Position numbers and translations under genes: made by a program
The notes under the pieces: model-generated
Told to the model about the DNA's origin: nothing
What the model saw: the letters and a program-made list of their open reading frames with translations, nothing else
Databases searched by the model: none
Shown: piece after piece, positions 11,917 through 18,286 of the stretch
Layout of the letters: each line of letters opens with the position of its first letter
How positions within the stretch are numbered: the stretch's first letter is position 1
Source of the DNA: a virus
IMG/VR virus record: IMGVR_UViG_3300022939_000089
Coordinates: 1 to 30,117 of that record
Length of the DNA stretch: 30,117 nt
Direction: 5' to 3' (one strand)

Positions 11917-12107
11917 GGGCAATTCGGCATTTTTTTTAAAATATTTTGGCAGAAATTCTCAGCGGCATCTCTCAGGCGGCTCAGAAAAAAGGCTGGGGGA
12001 TTTACTCAACAGTCTCAAATATTCGCTAAACCCCCAAAAGCTAGAATCTGCAGCGGATTCCTGAAAATCATATCCCTAAGAATCCCAATTTTCCCCATCT
12101 TTTCCCA
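11917..12107. other. Intergenic region without visible gene
   Basis: About 190 nt between the orphan RNA promoter and the next gene. It contains GGGGGATTTA (about 11995) facing TAAACCCCC (about 12027), which could form a long-loop stem. I see no promoter or ribosome site I would defend. Confidence 0.4.
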
Positions 12108-12431
12108 TCAATCTCCATCATTCAATCTCCATTTTTCCCAATTCTCGCCATCATTCTCATGGGTATCCGGCGGCTCGGAATTCTTCTTCAAGACTTCTTC
12201 GAAATTATTCCAAAGTCTCTGAAATTTCCACTCATAGATCTGATTCAATCCTATCATAGCATTGGCAATCTGATCTTCAGTTGGTTCTGGATTTCCATCA
12301 TACATTTCCTTCCAGACCAAGTCAATATCATCACAGACTTTCCAACAGTCTAAGATGTTCTGTTCAAGCTCAAGTATCGGATGTTTCTTCTTGTCGTATC
12401 CTTGCATAATATTTTTCTTTTTCTGATTCAT
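12108..12431 (-). CDS. Conserved hypothetical phage protein (107 aa)
   Basis: The middle HPILELEQNILDCWKVCDDI, followed by IYEWKFQRLWNNFEEVL, resembles a protein common in marine T4-like phages ('LE..ILDCW.V.DDI...Y..KFE.LW..FE'), role unknown. The start is unsure: ATG 12431 gives 107 aa, and an internal ATG at 12407 just before the conserved part is possible. The first 62 nt overlap the upstream gene. Confidence 0.65.
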   Translation of the reverse strand: MNQKKKNIMQGYDKKKHPILELEQNILDCWKVCDDIDLVWKEMYDGNPEPTEDQIANAMIGLNQIYEWKFQRLWNNFEEVLKKNSEPPDTHENDGENWEKWRLNDGD

Positions 12432-12558
12432 TCAAATGTTCTCTTTCATTATTCATTATACTCGCTAAGACTTCCTTACATACAGTCAAAGATCGTGAGA
12501 TTATGAGCACCTTTCCATTGGCGTCATATGCAATATATTTACCTTTTCTTTTCTTCAT
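12370..12558 (-). CDS. Hypothetical small basic protein (62 aa)
   Basis: It begins MKKRKGKYIAYDANGKVLII, with a beta hairpin ('GKYIAYD.NGKVL') and then a helix (TVCKEVLASIMNNERE). No family recognised. ATG 12558 follows AGGA closely; ATG 12570 in frame is the alternative. It overlaps the next gene by 62 nt. Confidence 0.6.
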   Translation of the reverse strand: MKKRKGKYIAYDANGKVLIISRSLTVCKEVLASIMNNEREHLNESEKEKYYARIRQEETSDT

Positions 12559-12574
12559 AAATCCTGTCATACAG

Positions 12575-12639
12575 TTATATATAATTTACTCCAAAAAAGG
12601 CAAAATTCTTCCTCATTGTGAAACCCTTTCTCGTATCAT
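12575..12639 (-). other. Two minute overlapping reading frames (8 and 13 codons)
   Basis: ATG 12639 follows AAGGAG and encodes MIRERVSQ. Its TGA overlaps an ATG at 12616 for MRKNFAFFGVNYI, itself preceded by AAAGGG. They may be leader peptides for the gene at 12558 or chance frames in a short gap. Confidence 0.25.
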
Positions 12640-12676
12640 TTGAAACTCCTTAGAAAGAGAGAAAATGGGCTCCGGT

Positions 12677-12937
12677 CTAGCCGCGGTCAGCAGCGGAAAT
12701 ATGATAAGAAACTATGCGAGGATTATTCCAGACTTTAGATGCTTCTAGAGCTTCTTCATATGTATCATAGAGTACTGGATTGTCCTTTGATTCTTGCCAT
12801 TGTGATCCTTCACAGACATACATCCATTCGTCATTATCGAACTCGATCATGATTGCGTATGGAGGCTTGTTGGAAGATGAAGTTTGTTTGTTGGCTTCCC
12901 AAGGTTGTGGGCCAGACTTATGTAAAATAGTTGTCAT
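12677..12937 (-). CDS. Hypothetical protein (86 aa)
   Basis: It begins MTTILHKSGPQPWEANKQTS and contains YAIMIEFDNDEWMYVCEGSQ and DTYEEALEASKVWNNPRIVS. The second part is the 'Y.T.EEAL.A...W....IV' layout common in small phage proteins. GGAG lies 8 nt before the ATG, within the overlapping upstream gene. Function unknown. Confidence 0.7.
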   Translation of the reverse strand: MTTILHKSGPQPWEANKQTSSSNKPPYAIMIEFDNDEWMYVCEGSQWQESKDNPVLYDTYEEALEASKVWNNPRIVSYHISAADRG

Positions 12938-13103
12938 TTGTCAATCTCCATTTTTCATAACCTTTCCATATCTCCCAAAAGAACCAGCCGAGAATTGTTG
13001 CGCCTGGACTTCCTGTGAGAAATAGAAGTAGAACACTAAAATAAAGCAAGTGAGAAAATATGAGTATCATCATACAATCTAGAAGCGAGAAATTATGCAT
13101 CAT
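12918..13103 (-). CDS. Small two-span membrane protein (61 aa)
   Basis: Hydrophobic segments MILIFSHLLYFSVLLLFL and PGATILGWFFWEIW are followed by a basic tail. The start is weak: ATG 13103 lies in the end of the upstream gene with no clear ribosome site, and the internal Met pair at 11-12 is an alternative. It overlaps the next gene by 20 nt. Function unknown. Confidence 0.5.
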   Translation of the reverse strand: MMHNFSLLDCMMILIFSHLLYFSVLLLFLTGSPGATILGWFFWEIWKGYEKWRLTNDNYFT

Positions 13104-13299
13104 CTAAAACTATCATGCGGCGGCCCAAGTTTTGCTCTATGCAGTTTTCGGTGTAGACTTTTACCGCACCATCGTCAAACATCACAGTGATCAGAGTTTC
13201 GTCATCGGCATCAGTGGAAATCGAAGTGATCTCTCCTGTTGCAACATAGTCTGAATAGCGACGAATGAATGACTGGCCAATTTCAAGAGGTAGGTTCAT
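13093..13299 (-). CDS. Hypothetical beta-rich small protein (68 aa)
   Basis: It begins MNLPLEIGQSFIRRYSDYVA and has TGEITSISTDADDETLITVM and FDDGAVKVYTENCIEQ. It looks like a small SH3-like barrel. AAGGA lies 7 nt upstream. It is the first gene behind the promoter at 13329-13357. Function unknown. Confidence 0.7.
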   Translation of the reverse strand: MNLPLEIGQSFIRRYSDYVATGEITSISTDADDETLITVMFDDGAVKVYTENCIEQNLGRRMIVLDDA

Positions 13300-13328
13300 A
13301 AGAATTTCCTTTTTCTTTCTACATTATC

Positions 13329-13357
13329 AGTATAGATGATTCGTTCTTTCGTGTCAA
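13329..13357 (-). promoter_or_regulatory. Sigma-70-type promoter
   Basis: TTGACA (13357-13352), 17-nt spacer, TATACT (13334-13329), with GAATC in the spacer. Confidence 0.85.
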
Positions 13358-13360
13358 GAA

Positions 13361-13546
13361 CTATTTTAGCGGTTTTTCACCTAATCGAAGAAAAGCGTGA
13401 ACAACAGAAGTTGTTGGCTCAAAGAATGAAAGAAATTTCTTATGAGAGGGTTCTGTGAATTTGAAAAATTCTTGATCTAGCCATACAACAACAATGATGA
13501 CTAGCAGAACTTTATCGACAATGCTTATTTTTTTCTCTTGTGACAT
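13361..13546 (-). CDS. Small single-span membrane protein (61 aa)
   Basis: A short charged start (MSQEKKISIVDK) is followed by the hydrophobic VLLVIIVVVWL and a polar tail with Phe/His. AGGG sits very close to the ATG. It is divergent from the glutaredoxin gene. Function unknown. Confidence 0.55.
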   Translation of the reverse strand: MSQEKKISIVDKVLLVIIVVVWLDQEFFKFTEPSHKKFLSFFEPTTSVVHAFLRLGEKPLK

Positions 13547-13576
13547 ACCCTATATATTATGATGGAGATTTGTAAG

Positions 13577-13852
13577 ATGAATGTAGCACGAATTAGAATG
13601 TACACAAAAGAGAATTGTGGATACTGTAAAGCAACGGCAGCACTCTGTAAAGATCGTGGTATTGAGATTGATGAATATGATATTCAATCCACCAGAGTGA
13701 AAGCAATGCTTGTCAATGATTATGAAAAAGAGTTTTCAACAGGAGCTCGTCCTAAGACTGTGCCTCAAATCTGGGCAGAAGTAAATGGAGAGTGGGAATA
13801 TGTCGGTGGCTATGAGCAATTTGTTGCAAAATTAGTTCCCGAAAGATTTTAG
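13577..13852 (+). CDS. Glutaredoxin (91 aa)
   Basis: The active site is the dithiol CGYC in MYTKENCGYCKATAALC near residue 15. The cis-Pro loop is TVPQIW and the C-terminal glycine pair is VGGYEQF, as in the classical Grx fold. Glutaredoxins donate electrons to ribonucleotide reductase; many T4-like phages carry one for dNTP synthesis. ATG 13577 was chosen over 13559 because GGAG lies 9 nt upstream and it gives the usual length. It is the only plus-strand gene in this area. Its end overlaps a convergent small gene by 21 nt. Confidence 0.85.
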   Translation: MNVARIRMYTKENCGYCKATAALCKDRGIEIDEYDIQSTRVKAMLVNDYEKEFSTGARPKTVPQIWAEVNGEWEYVGGYEQFVAKLVPERF

Positions 13853-13957
13853 AAAACGATACAGGTTCACATAGTAGAGAAATGTCTGTGGATAGTGAGT
13901 GGGGTTAGGTAGATTTGGAAACATTTCTATCATTTCACGAATTTCATCATCTGTCAT
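13832..13957 (-). CDS. Small conserved-looking protein (41 aa)
   Basis: It reads MTDDEIREMIEMFPNLPNPT, then HYPQTFLYYVNLYRFLKSFG. The helical start, the 'FPNLP.P..YP' turn and the second helix recall a short protein of marine T4-like phages. GGAAG precedes the ATG. Its start overlaps nothing but lies 1 nt from the stop of the gene above. Confidence 0.55.
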   Translation of the reverse strand: MTDDEIREMIEMFPNLPNPTHYPQTFLYYVNLYRFLKSFGN

Positions 13958-13958
13958 T

Positions 13959-14057
13959 TTATTTTCTTCCTGTCCACCATGATTCTATCAATTCCGTGAT
14001 AAGAATTATGACACAAACAGCCAAAACAAGCAATCCAATGAGCATCCAATCAGGCAT
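13959..14057 (-). CDS. 32-aa single-span membrane peptide
   Basis: It reads MPDWMLIGLLVLAVCVIILI, then TELIESWWTGRK: one membrane helix and a short basic end. GAGGAAG lies 6-7 nt before the ATG, inside the end of the upstream gene (8-nt overlap). Expressed on this evidence, but function unknown. Confidence 0.55.
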   Translation of the reverse strand: MPDWMLIGLLVLAVCVIILITELIESWWTGRK

Positions 14058-14301
14058 CTATATCTTCCTCTGGTAATTGTATCACCTTTTCTTCAGTGAG
14101 CATCTTTTCTTTGATATCATATATCGTATCTGTCTTTATCATGTTGATAATTGTGTTGGTAAGATTTACTTCTTGGCGCAAATATCCAATTTTACGCTGA
14201 AGTTCTTCCAATTCTTTCAAATAATATTCTAATTCTTTTTCTTTTCTCAATTTTTGTTCGATAAAATCTGTGATGAGTATGAGCTTTGTCTCATTTGTCA
14301 T
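14050..14301 (-). CDS. Coiled-coil protein (83 aa)
   Basis: It begins MTNETKLILITDFIEQKLRK and has a clear heptad pattern (ELEYYLKELEELQRKIGYLR) followed by an acidic tail. It probably oligomerises. It overlaps its upstream neighbour by 11 nt. Function unknown. Confidence 0.7.
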   Translation of the reverse strand: MTNETKLILITDFIEQKLRKEKELEYYLKELEELQRKIGYLRQEVNLTNTIINMIKTDTIYDIKEKMLTEEKVIQLPEEDIDA

Positions 14302-14488
14302 TTTCTTCTTTCTCGCGTTCTTTTATCCATGTCTTTAGGACTTCAATCTTTTTCACGTACATATAATATCCTGCCAACCATTCATTTTCACCACTGAGAG
14401 CCCACTGATATGCACATTGATCTGCATTATTCGTCAAGTTTTCTATAATACCCTGATATTTTTTACGAAACTCTAGTGGGTCTTTCAT
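14291..14488 (-). CDS. Hypothetical small protein (65 aa)
   Basis: It begins MKDPLEFRKKYQGIIENLTN and contains QCAYQWALSGENEWLAGYYM and a basic/acidic helical tail. It is likely helical and soluble. Its ATG shares a base with the stop of the gene above (TAATG at 14488). No family recognised. Confidence 0.7.
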   Translation of the reverse strand: MKDPLEFRKKYQGIIENLTNNADQCAYQWALSGENEWLAGYYMYVKKIEVLKTWIKEREKEENDK

Positions 14489-14847
14489 TATCGCCTCATT
14501 TTTGCAATTTCTTTAGCATCTTCTTTCTTGTCTGCAAAAATAGGCACCATATTTGACTTGTGCATTGTGGCAACTCCTATCAATTGACGTTCACCACTAT
14601 ATATGTTTCTCTCTTTCCTTGATCCATTACTACAAATGACATCAGAAGTTGGAACAATGTTTGTGTTTATACACTTGTAGCTCGGCAGGTCAGCACGATA
14701 TTCTGTCTTACTTTTACCCACGCCCATGCGTTTTAAGAACTTTTCGTGATCAGCTTCTGCTTGTAGAAGTGATTTTGACTTCTTTTTAGATTTTCTTTTC
14801 TTGGTATTTGTTGTGGTCATATATGGCCCAACTAAATGCATACTCAT
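14488..14847 (-). CDS. Conserved phage protein of unknown function (119 aa)
   Basis: A basic stretch (KKRKSKKKSKSLLQAEADHE) leads into KFLKRMGV, then LPSYKC, VPTSDVICSNGSRKE and GVATMHKSNMVPIFADKK. This motif order is shared by a protein family widespread in large myoviruses; no function is known to me. Ribosome site AGGAG. Besides the operon it has an internal promoter at 14887-14915, inside the upstream gene. Confidence 0.75.
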   Translation of the reverse strand: MSMHLVGPYMTTTNTKKRKSKKKSKSLLQAEADHEKFLKRMGVGKSKTEYRADLPSYKCINTNIVPTSDVICSNGSRKERNIYSGERQLIGVATMHKSNMVPIFADKKEDAKEIAKMRR

Positions 14848-15017
14848 ATTCGCTCCTCTGCATCATAAAAATTAGATCTTGCCTTTATACTACCACAATT
14901 ATCGCAAATTGTCAAGATATATCTGACTCTCCATCCATTGGGAGTATAAACTGCCCCTTCCGTTTGTATTATATCAACATCATCACAACATCCGCTTAAA
15001 TGATTCTTGTTTTTCAT
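14844..15017 (-). CDS. Small zinc-ribbon-like protein (57 aa)
   Basis: It begins MKNKNHLSGCCDDVDIIQTE and ends with ILTICDNCGSIKARSNFYDA. The Cys-Cys and Cys-x2-Cys pairs about 30 residues apart could hold one zinc. ATG 15017 was preferred over 15065 (GAGAAG upstream). It overlaps both neighbours. Function unknown. Confidence 0.6.
   Translation of the reverse strand: MKNKNHLSGCCDDVDIIQTEGAVYTPNGWRVRYILTICDNCGSIKARSNFYDAEERI
14887..14915 (-). promoter_or_regulatory. Internal sigma-70-type promoter
   Basis: TTGACA (14915-14910), 17-nt spacer, TAGTAT (14892-14887), inside the zinc-ribbon-like gene and ahead of the gene at 14847. Confidence 0.75.
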
Positions 15018-15285
15018 ATCCGACTTCTCTTCTATAGTACTTTTCTGCAATGTTTTTATAATCATCCATTGCTCTGTGTATGATTTGCCATTTTATCCAT
15101 GCTTCTAGACAATGGCCGTCGCCTTCAAACGCAAATAATTTATCAATGATCCAACATAAATTCCATTTTCCCTGTCTTTGTCTCTCATATTGTTGTGCTG
15201 ATAGAGTTTGATTATTTCTACCGCCAAAGAGACTGTTTAGAAAAATAGAAAATGCTATTGTAACTCTGCCAAGATATCTTATCAT
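14983..15285 (-). CDS. Membrane-anchored hypothetical protein (100 aa)
   Basis: An N-terminal hydrophobic stretch (VTIAFSIFLNSLFGG) is followed by a conserved-looking soluble part (LSAQQYERQRQGKWNLCWII, then EGDGHCLEAWIKWQII). I have seen the 'NQTLSA..Y.R...GKWN.C..ID' pattern in large phages without a function. It starts as an ATGA overlap with the YkuK-like gene. Confidence 0.65.
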   Translation of the reverse strand: MIRYLGRVTIAFSIFLNSLFGGRNNQTLSAQQYERQRQGKWNLCWIIDKLFAFEGDGHCLEAWIKWQIIHRAMDDYKNIAEKYYRREVGYEKQESFKRML

Positions 15286-15815
15286 AGGATTGCCTCATAT
15301 GCCCATGTTGGTTGTTTTTGGGCCTCTCTCTTATGTCTACCGTGAGCAACCCCATCTGCTCCAAAACTTGCAGCCCAACTTTCTGGTTTTAGTTTTGGTT
15401 CAATTCCTGTCATACCTAAAACATAGCCTGCTGCTTCATTTGCAACACAATTACTACCATGTTTTGGGTCTGTGTTAATATCCAGATGTACTTCAATATC
15501 AAATTCATCTATATAAGGTATAACTTGTTGATATAGCTCGCACACCTTTCGCACTTCATTCAACAATCTGATTTTCGGTCTGGATTTCTTTACATCATAG
15601 TCTGGTTCGTAAGATATATTTGAAAAAATCCTACATCCATGCTTTCCGTCCATATGAACAATAAGAACGGTGGCATATCTGCCCATTTTTTTACCTCTTT
15701 TATCTAAAAATCTAATCGAGTCACATCCAAGGTATATTTTTGTATTTGTTGTAAGCTTTGATAGTAATTCTATCAATTCTTCTAAATCGGGATTTGTAAG
15801 CATTCTTGTGTCCAT
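15282..15815 (-). CDS. YkuK-type RNase H-like protein (177 aa)
   Basis: The fold and motifs fit the RNase H-like YkuK family (PF04308). NTKIYLGCDSIRF is strand 1 with an acidic residue, FDIEVHLDINTDPKHGSN is the second acidic site, and PESWAASFGADGVAHGRHKR is the C-terminal Asp/His block. These acidic residues would bind two metal ions for nucleic-acid cleavage. The activity of the family is untested to my knowledge. The first ATG (15815) or the one at 15803 could be used. It overlaps the methyltransferase gene by 34 nt. Confidence 0.72.
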   Translation of the reverse strand: MDTRMLTNPDLEELIELLSKLTTNTKIYLGCDSIRFLDKRGKKMGRYATVLIVHMDGKHGCRIFSNISYEPDYDVKKSRPKIRLLNEVRKVCELYQQVIPYIDEFDIEVHLDINTDPKHGSNCVANEAAGYVLGMTGIEPKLKPESWAASFGADGVAHGRHKREAQKQPTWAYEAIL

Positions 15816-16345
15816 TTTGGGTTTGGATGAAATGTAGTTTCACTAGTAGTATCATTATAATCAAATAAATACCAGCAACTATTATCTTTACCAGTGTGCT
15901 TACTGTCCTCTATCCACTTAACACGCCCAATAGATACCACTTTTTTACAAAGAGGTAGATATTGGACTGCCTGTTTTGTGTGAATCCAGTCAGCATCAAA
16001 CAGTAGCCAAGTGGGTGCTTGTTTAGAAAAGTGTAGTATTAATGGATGTAACAACCACCGAGACCAAGGTGGATTTGTGATGATATAGTCTATATTGAGT
16101 GGAAATTTTACTTCAAAGGCATCTTTCTTTCCTACCCAATCACATTGTGGGTCTATATCTGTGTGGCCCATAGATATTCCTGGCGACAATTTGTGTAGAT
16201 GGTTTACAAGTCTACCATCACCAGCACAAGGCTCGTAAAACTTAAATATGTGTTTTGGAAGGAATTCCACTAGAGGCTGGACTGCTTCTATTGGAGTTGG
16301 GTAAAAGTCATTTTTTCTGTGTTCAAATTTACTTCTTTTACCCAT
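15782..16345 (-). CDS. Class I SAM-dependent methyltransferase, probably DNA-directed (187 aa)
   Basis: NDFYPTPIEAVQPLVEFLP opens the protein, then FYEPCAGDGRLV (motif I, SAM binding, near residue 37) and YIITNPPWSRW (motif IV NPPW, near residue 89). NPPW/NPPY is the catalytic signature of amino-methyltransferases that act on adenine (N6) or cytosine (N4) in DNA. At 187 aa it is small, with no visible target-recognition domain. AAGGTGATATT precedes the ATG. It may work with the Mom-like protein in restriction evasion; target site unknown. Confidence 0.75.
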   Translation of the reverse strand: MGKRSKFEHRKNDFYPTPIEAVQPLVEFLPKHIFKFYEPCAGDGRLVNHLHKLSPGISMGHTDIDPQCDWVGKKDAFEVKFPLNIDYIITNPPWSRWLLHPLILHFSKQAPTWLLFDADWIHTKQAVQYLPLCKKVVSIGRVKWIEDSKHTGKDNSCWYLFDYNDTTSETTFHPNPKWTQECLQIPI

Positions 16346-16354
16346 AATATCACC

Positions 16355-16591
16355 TTATTCACTATGTCTTGCGATGGCTCGCCGAATTTTCTCTGCATCC
16401 GACATTTGTTTGGGTTCCATCATCCGTTTTTGCATGTCTCTTACTTTTTGAGTATGCATTATTTCTTCTTTACTTTTTCCTCGAAATTCTGGAGAGTATT
16501 GAGGGAAGTCTAAATAAAACTTTCTAATAGATTGTCTAATAGAACGAACTTTTGACTCCAGCTCGTCTATAAATTCATCCATTTCGTCCAT
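16355..16591 (-). CDS. Hypothetical helical protein (78 aa)
   Basis: It begins MDEMDEFIDELESKVRSIRQ and is all helix, charged, ending RRAIARHSE. The ATG at 16591 gives a TAATG junction and GGGGA 6-7 nt upstream; a GTG at 16609 is less likely. Function unknown. Confidence 0.65.
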   Translation of the reverse strand: MDEMDEFIDELESKVRSIRQSIRKFYLDFPQYSPEFRGKSKEEIMHTQKVRDMQKRMMEPKQMSDAEKIRRAIARHSE

Positions 16592-16809
16592 TATTTTTCC
16601 CCATGCCACTCTTTCATAGCATAGTCACTTACTTTTGTTACAAATTCTGTATTTGAAGTGTCTTGATAATCTCCATTTGGAAAATATGACCTTTTTACCT
16701 TAGTTGAATACATGCGTCCTTGCGATATATAAGTTCTTTCGAATACCTCAGACACAACCTTATCAAACTTCTGGCATTCTACTGCATATTTTAGTGGGCC
16801 ATCTTCCAT
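16591..16809 (-). CDS. Hypothetical protein (72 aa)
   Basis: It begins MEDGPLKYAVECQKFDKVVS and continues with a basic beta-like part (MYSTKVKRSYFPNGDYQDTS). AGGAG lies 7 nt before ATG 16809, which decides the start over a TTG at 16827. No family recognised. Confidence 0.65.
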   Translation of the reverse strand: MEDGPLKYAVECQKFDKVVSEVFERTYISQGRMYSTKVKRSYFPNGDYQDTSNTEFVTKVSDYAMKEWHGEK

Positions 16810-16823
16810 ATTTCTTCTCCTAA

Positions 16824-17099
16824 TCAATCCCCAACTGGGCCATTATTTTCTCCATAATATCCATATTCATCAAATCCTCTTTGTCTGAGATATTTATTTG
16901 AATATATATCATTAGTTCTTGTTTCATATTCTTGCCAAGATTGATTGTAACCAGTACTGAGAAGAGATAACTCTGACTCTAACCTTGCTACTTCATCTTC
17001 TAAATATTTAATTCTTTCAATCATATTGGTTGGTGTGCCATAATTGACACCATCTTCTTCATATGTTGGTTCTGATACTGTTCTAACTTGAAGGGCCAT
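16824..17099 (-). CDS. Coiled-coil protein (91 aa)
   Basis: The middle IERIKYLEDEVARLESELSL is a clear leucine-heptad coiled coil, followed by a Tyr/Asn/Gly-rich tail (FDEYGYYGENNGPVGD). It probably self-associates. The ribosome site is poor; its start lies within the end of the upstream gene (17-nt overlap), so coupling is likely. Function unknown. Confidence 0.65.
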   Translation of the reverse strand: MALQVRTVSEPTYEEDGVNYGTPTNMIERIKYLEDEVARLESELSLLSTGYNQSWQEYETRTNDIYSNKYLRQRGFDEYGYYGENNGPVGD

Positions 17100-17340
17100 T
17101 TTTAATAATATCCATTAGTTTATCGTTGAAATCTTCTGGTATGTATTTTTTAGAAAGAGATTCAAAATTGCTGTCAATAATTTCTAACTTAATAAGTTCT
17201 ATTAGTGATTCTGCAATTTTTCTTTTTTGAGGATGGCATTGATAAAGATATATTGCAACATCCATATCAGAATTACAGCTCCAGAGTTCGTTCAAAATAT
17301 GATGATATTTTGTTGGAACGTCATGTAATTTTAGGTCCAT
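17083..17340 (-). CDS. Hypothetical helical protein (85 aa)
   Basis: It begins MDLKLHDVPTKYHHILNELW and is helical throughout, with ESLIELIKLEIIDSNFESLS. GAGG 8 nt upstream selects ATG 17340 over 17361. Function unknown. Confidence 0.65.
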   Translation of the reverse strand: MDLKLHDVPTKYHHILNELWSCNSDMDVAIYLYQCHPQKRKIAESLIELIKLEIIDSNFESLSKKYIPEDFNDKLMDIIKNGPSS

Positions 17341-17363
17341 GTTTTTTTCCTCTCCAATCATAT

Positions 17364-17879
17364 TTATTTACCTTTGATTCTGTAAAAAATATGAGAACCG
17401 ATTCGAGTTATTCGATCCAACGAAGGGGCCCAATAGGGTTTTACATATGTTGCATGATAATGTGTTGCTCCTTCGGTTATTCCAACATATTCTCCATGAA
17501 TATAAAAGTCTCTAGCATATTTTCTAGATTTCTCCCAAATATCAGAATTAGAAGGGGTATCTGATTTACCATCACAATACCAACTAAACTGGCAAGTTCG
17601 TTTTCCTACTTCATATCCATCATGTACAACACCACATATTGTATCTGGATACTTAGAATGATGAGCTCGATTTAAAACAACATCTGAAACAGCCATTGCA
17701 TCCGCGAGAGATGAGGCATGTGTCTCAAAGTAAATGTTTAATGCCAAACACTCTATTGACTTTTCATCTTCTACGGTGTATGGACCTGATGCCAATGCAC
17801 TGCTTGTAGTAAGTGCAAATAAAGAAAGAACTGCAATACTTCTAATCTTCTTTTTTACGAACGCTAACATATCCATCAT
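17364..17879 (-). CDS. Secreted cell-wall hydrolase, SleB family (171 aa)
   Basis: A signal peptide is visible: basic start (VKKKIRSIAV), hydrophobic core (LSLFALTTSSALA) and likely cleavage after ALA. The mature part fits Hydrolase_2/SleB (PF07486): ECLALNIYFETHASSLADAM with the catalytic Glu in YFE, AVSDVVLNRAHH, TICGVVHDG, then CQFSWYCDGK and ATHYHATYVKPYWA. This family cleaves the glycan or peptide part of peptidoglycan. Export by Sec means no holin is needed. GGGAG lies 7 nt upstream of the ATG. It is the second wall hydrolase in the window. Confidence 0.85.
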   Translation of the reverse strand: MMDMLAFVKKKIRSIAVLSLFALTTSSALASGPYTVEDEKSIECLALNIYFETHASSLADAMAVSDVVLNRAHHSKYPDTICGVVHDGYEVGKRTCQFSWYCDGKSDTPSNSDIWEKSRKYARDFYIHGEYVGITEGATHYHATYVKPYWAPSLDRITRIGSHIFYRIKGK

Positions 17880-18063
17880 CTGTAGTCTCCCATAACAATG
17901 TATCGCCTATATCCCACCCCATTTGATTTAGTAAATCAACTGGAAAGGGCAACACTAGCTCTTCTCCGTCCTGCTCGACAGTTAGAGTAAACCGATCCTT
18001 TTCATCTTCTTCTCTCATTCGCCTTAACATATACTCATGATATCTTTCTTGCTGTTCAGTCAT
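17842..18063 (-). CDS. AbrB/MazE-like swapped-hairpin protein (73 aa)
   Basis: After a charged N-terminal helix (MTEQQERYHEYMLRRMREED) comes FTLTVEQDGEELVLPFPVDL, then LLNQMGWDIGDTLLWE and DGYVSVRKK. The order 'LVLP.P.DLL...GW..GD.L.W....G...' is the AbrB/SpoVT swapped-hairpin pattern, usually a dimeric DNA-binding or antitoxin domain. It overlaps the SleB gene by 38 nt. DNA binding and target are inferred. Confidence 0.6.
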   Translation of the reverse strand: MTEQQERYHEYMLRRMREEDEKDRFTLTVEQDGEELVLPFPVDLLNQMGWDIGDTLLWETTDDGYVSVRKKED

Positions 18064-18075
18064 TTTTTATTCCAT

Positions 18076-18243
18076 TCAAAATGAATTCAAAAGAGATGAG
18101 ACTTGTTTTTCTAGTTCAGCATTTTGCTGTTCTATTTCGTCTATCTCTTTTCTCAATTCTTCAATTCTCAGTTGACGTTGTTCCATAACTTCTTTTAGTT
18201 CGTCTAGGATTACCGTCAATTTATCAGTAAGCTCAGTAGCCAT
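18076..18243 (-). CDS. Small coiled-coil protein (55 aa)
   Basis: It begins MATELTDKLTVILDELKEVM and is one long heptad-patterned helix (EELRKEIDEIEQQNAELEKQ). The start has a consensus AAAGGAG 6 nt upstream and a canonical promoter 15 nt further (18258-18286), so it heads the operon running down to 13832 or beyond. Role unknown. Confidence 0.7.
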   Translation of the reverse strand: MATELTDKLTVILDELKEVMEQRQLRIEELRKEIDEIEQQNAELEKQVSSLLNSF

Positions 18244-18257
18244 CTAAAACTCCTTTC

Positions 18258-18286
18258 AATATACTATATGATTCTATTTGTGTCAA
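18258..18286 (-). promoter_or_regulatory. Sigma-70-type promoter
   Basis: TTGACA (18286-18281), 17-nt spacer, TATATT (18263-18258), with GAATC in the spacer. The -35 overlaps the end of the ClpP-like gene. Confidence 0.85.

Noticed and set aside
11905-12222. Plus-strand frame of 105 codons starting MKCQGQFGIFF
   Set aside because: It lies in the promoter and spacer of the minus-strand orphan RNA and opposite a better gene. The apparent leader GTGATTCGCAATG is the reverse face of the promoter spacer, and the composition (Phe/Ser/Lys-rich) is not protein-like.
17364-17371. TATTTATT, a late-promoter-like match on the minus strand
   Set aside because: It sits at the stop codon of the SleB gene and has a mismatch; a stop-codon context in AT-rich DNA explains it.
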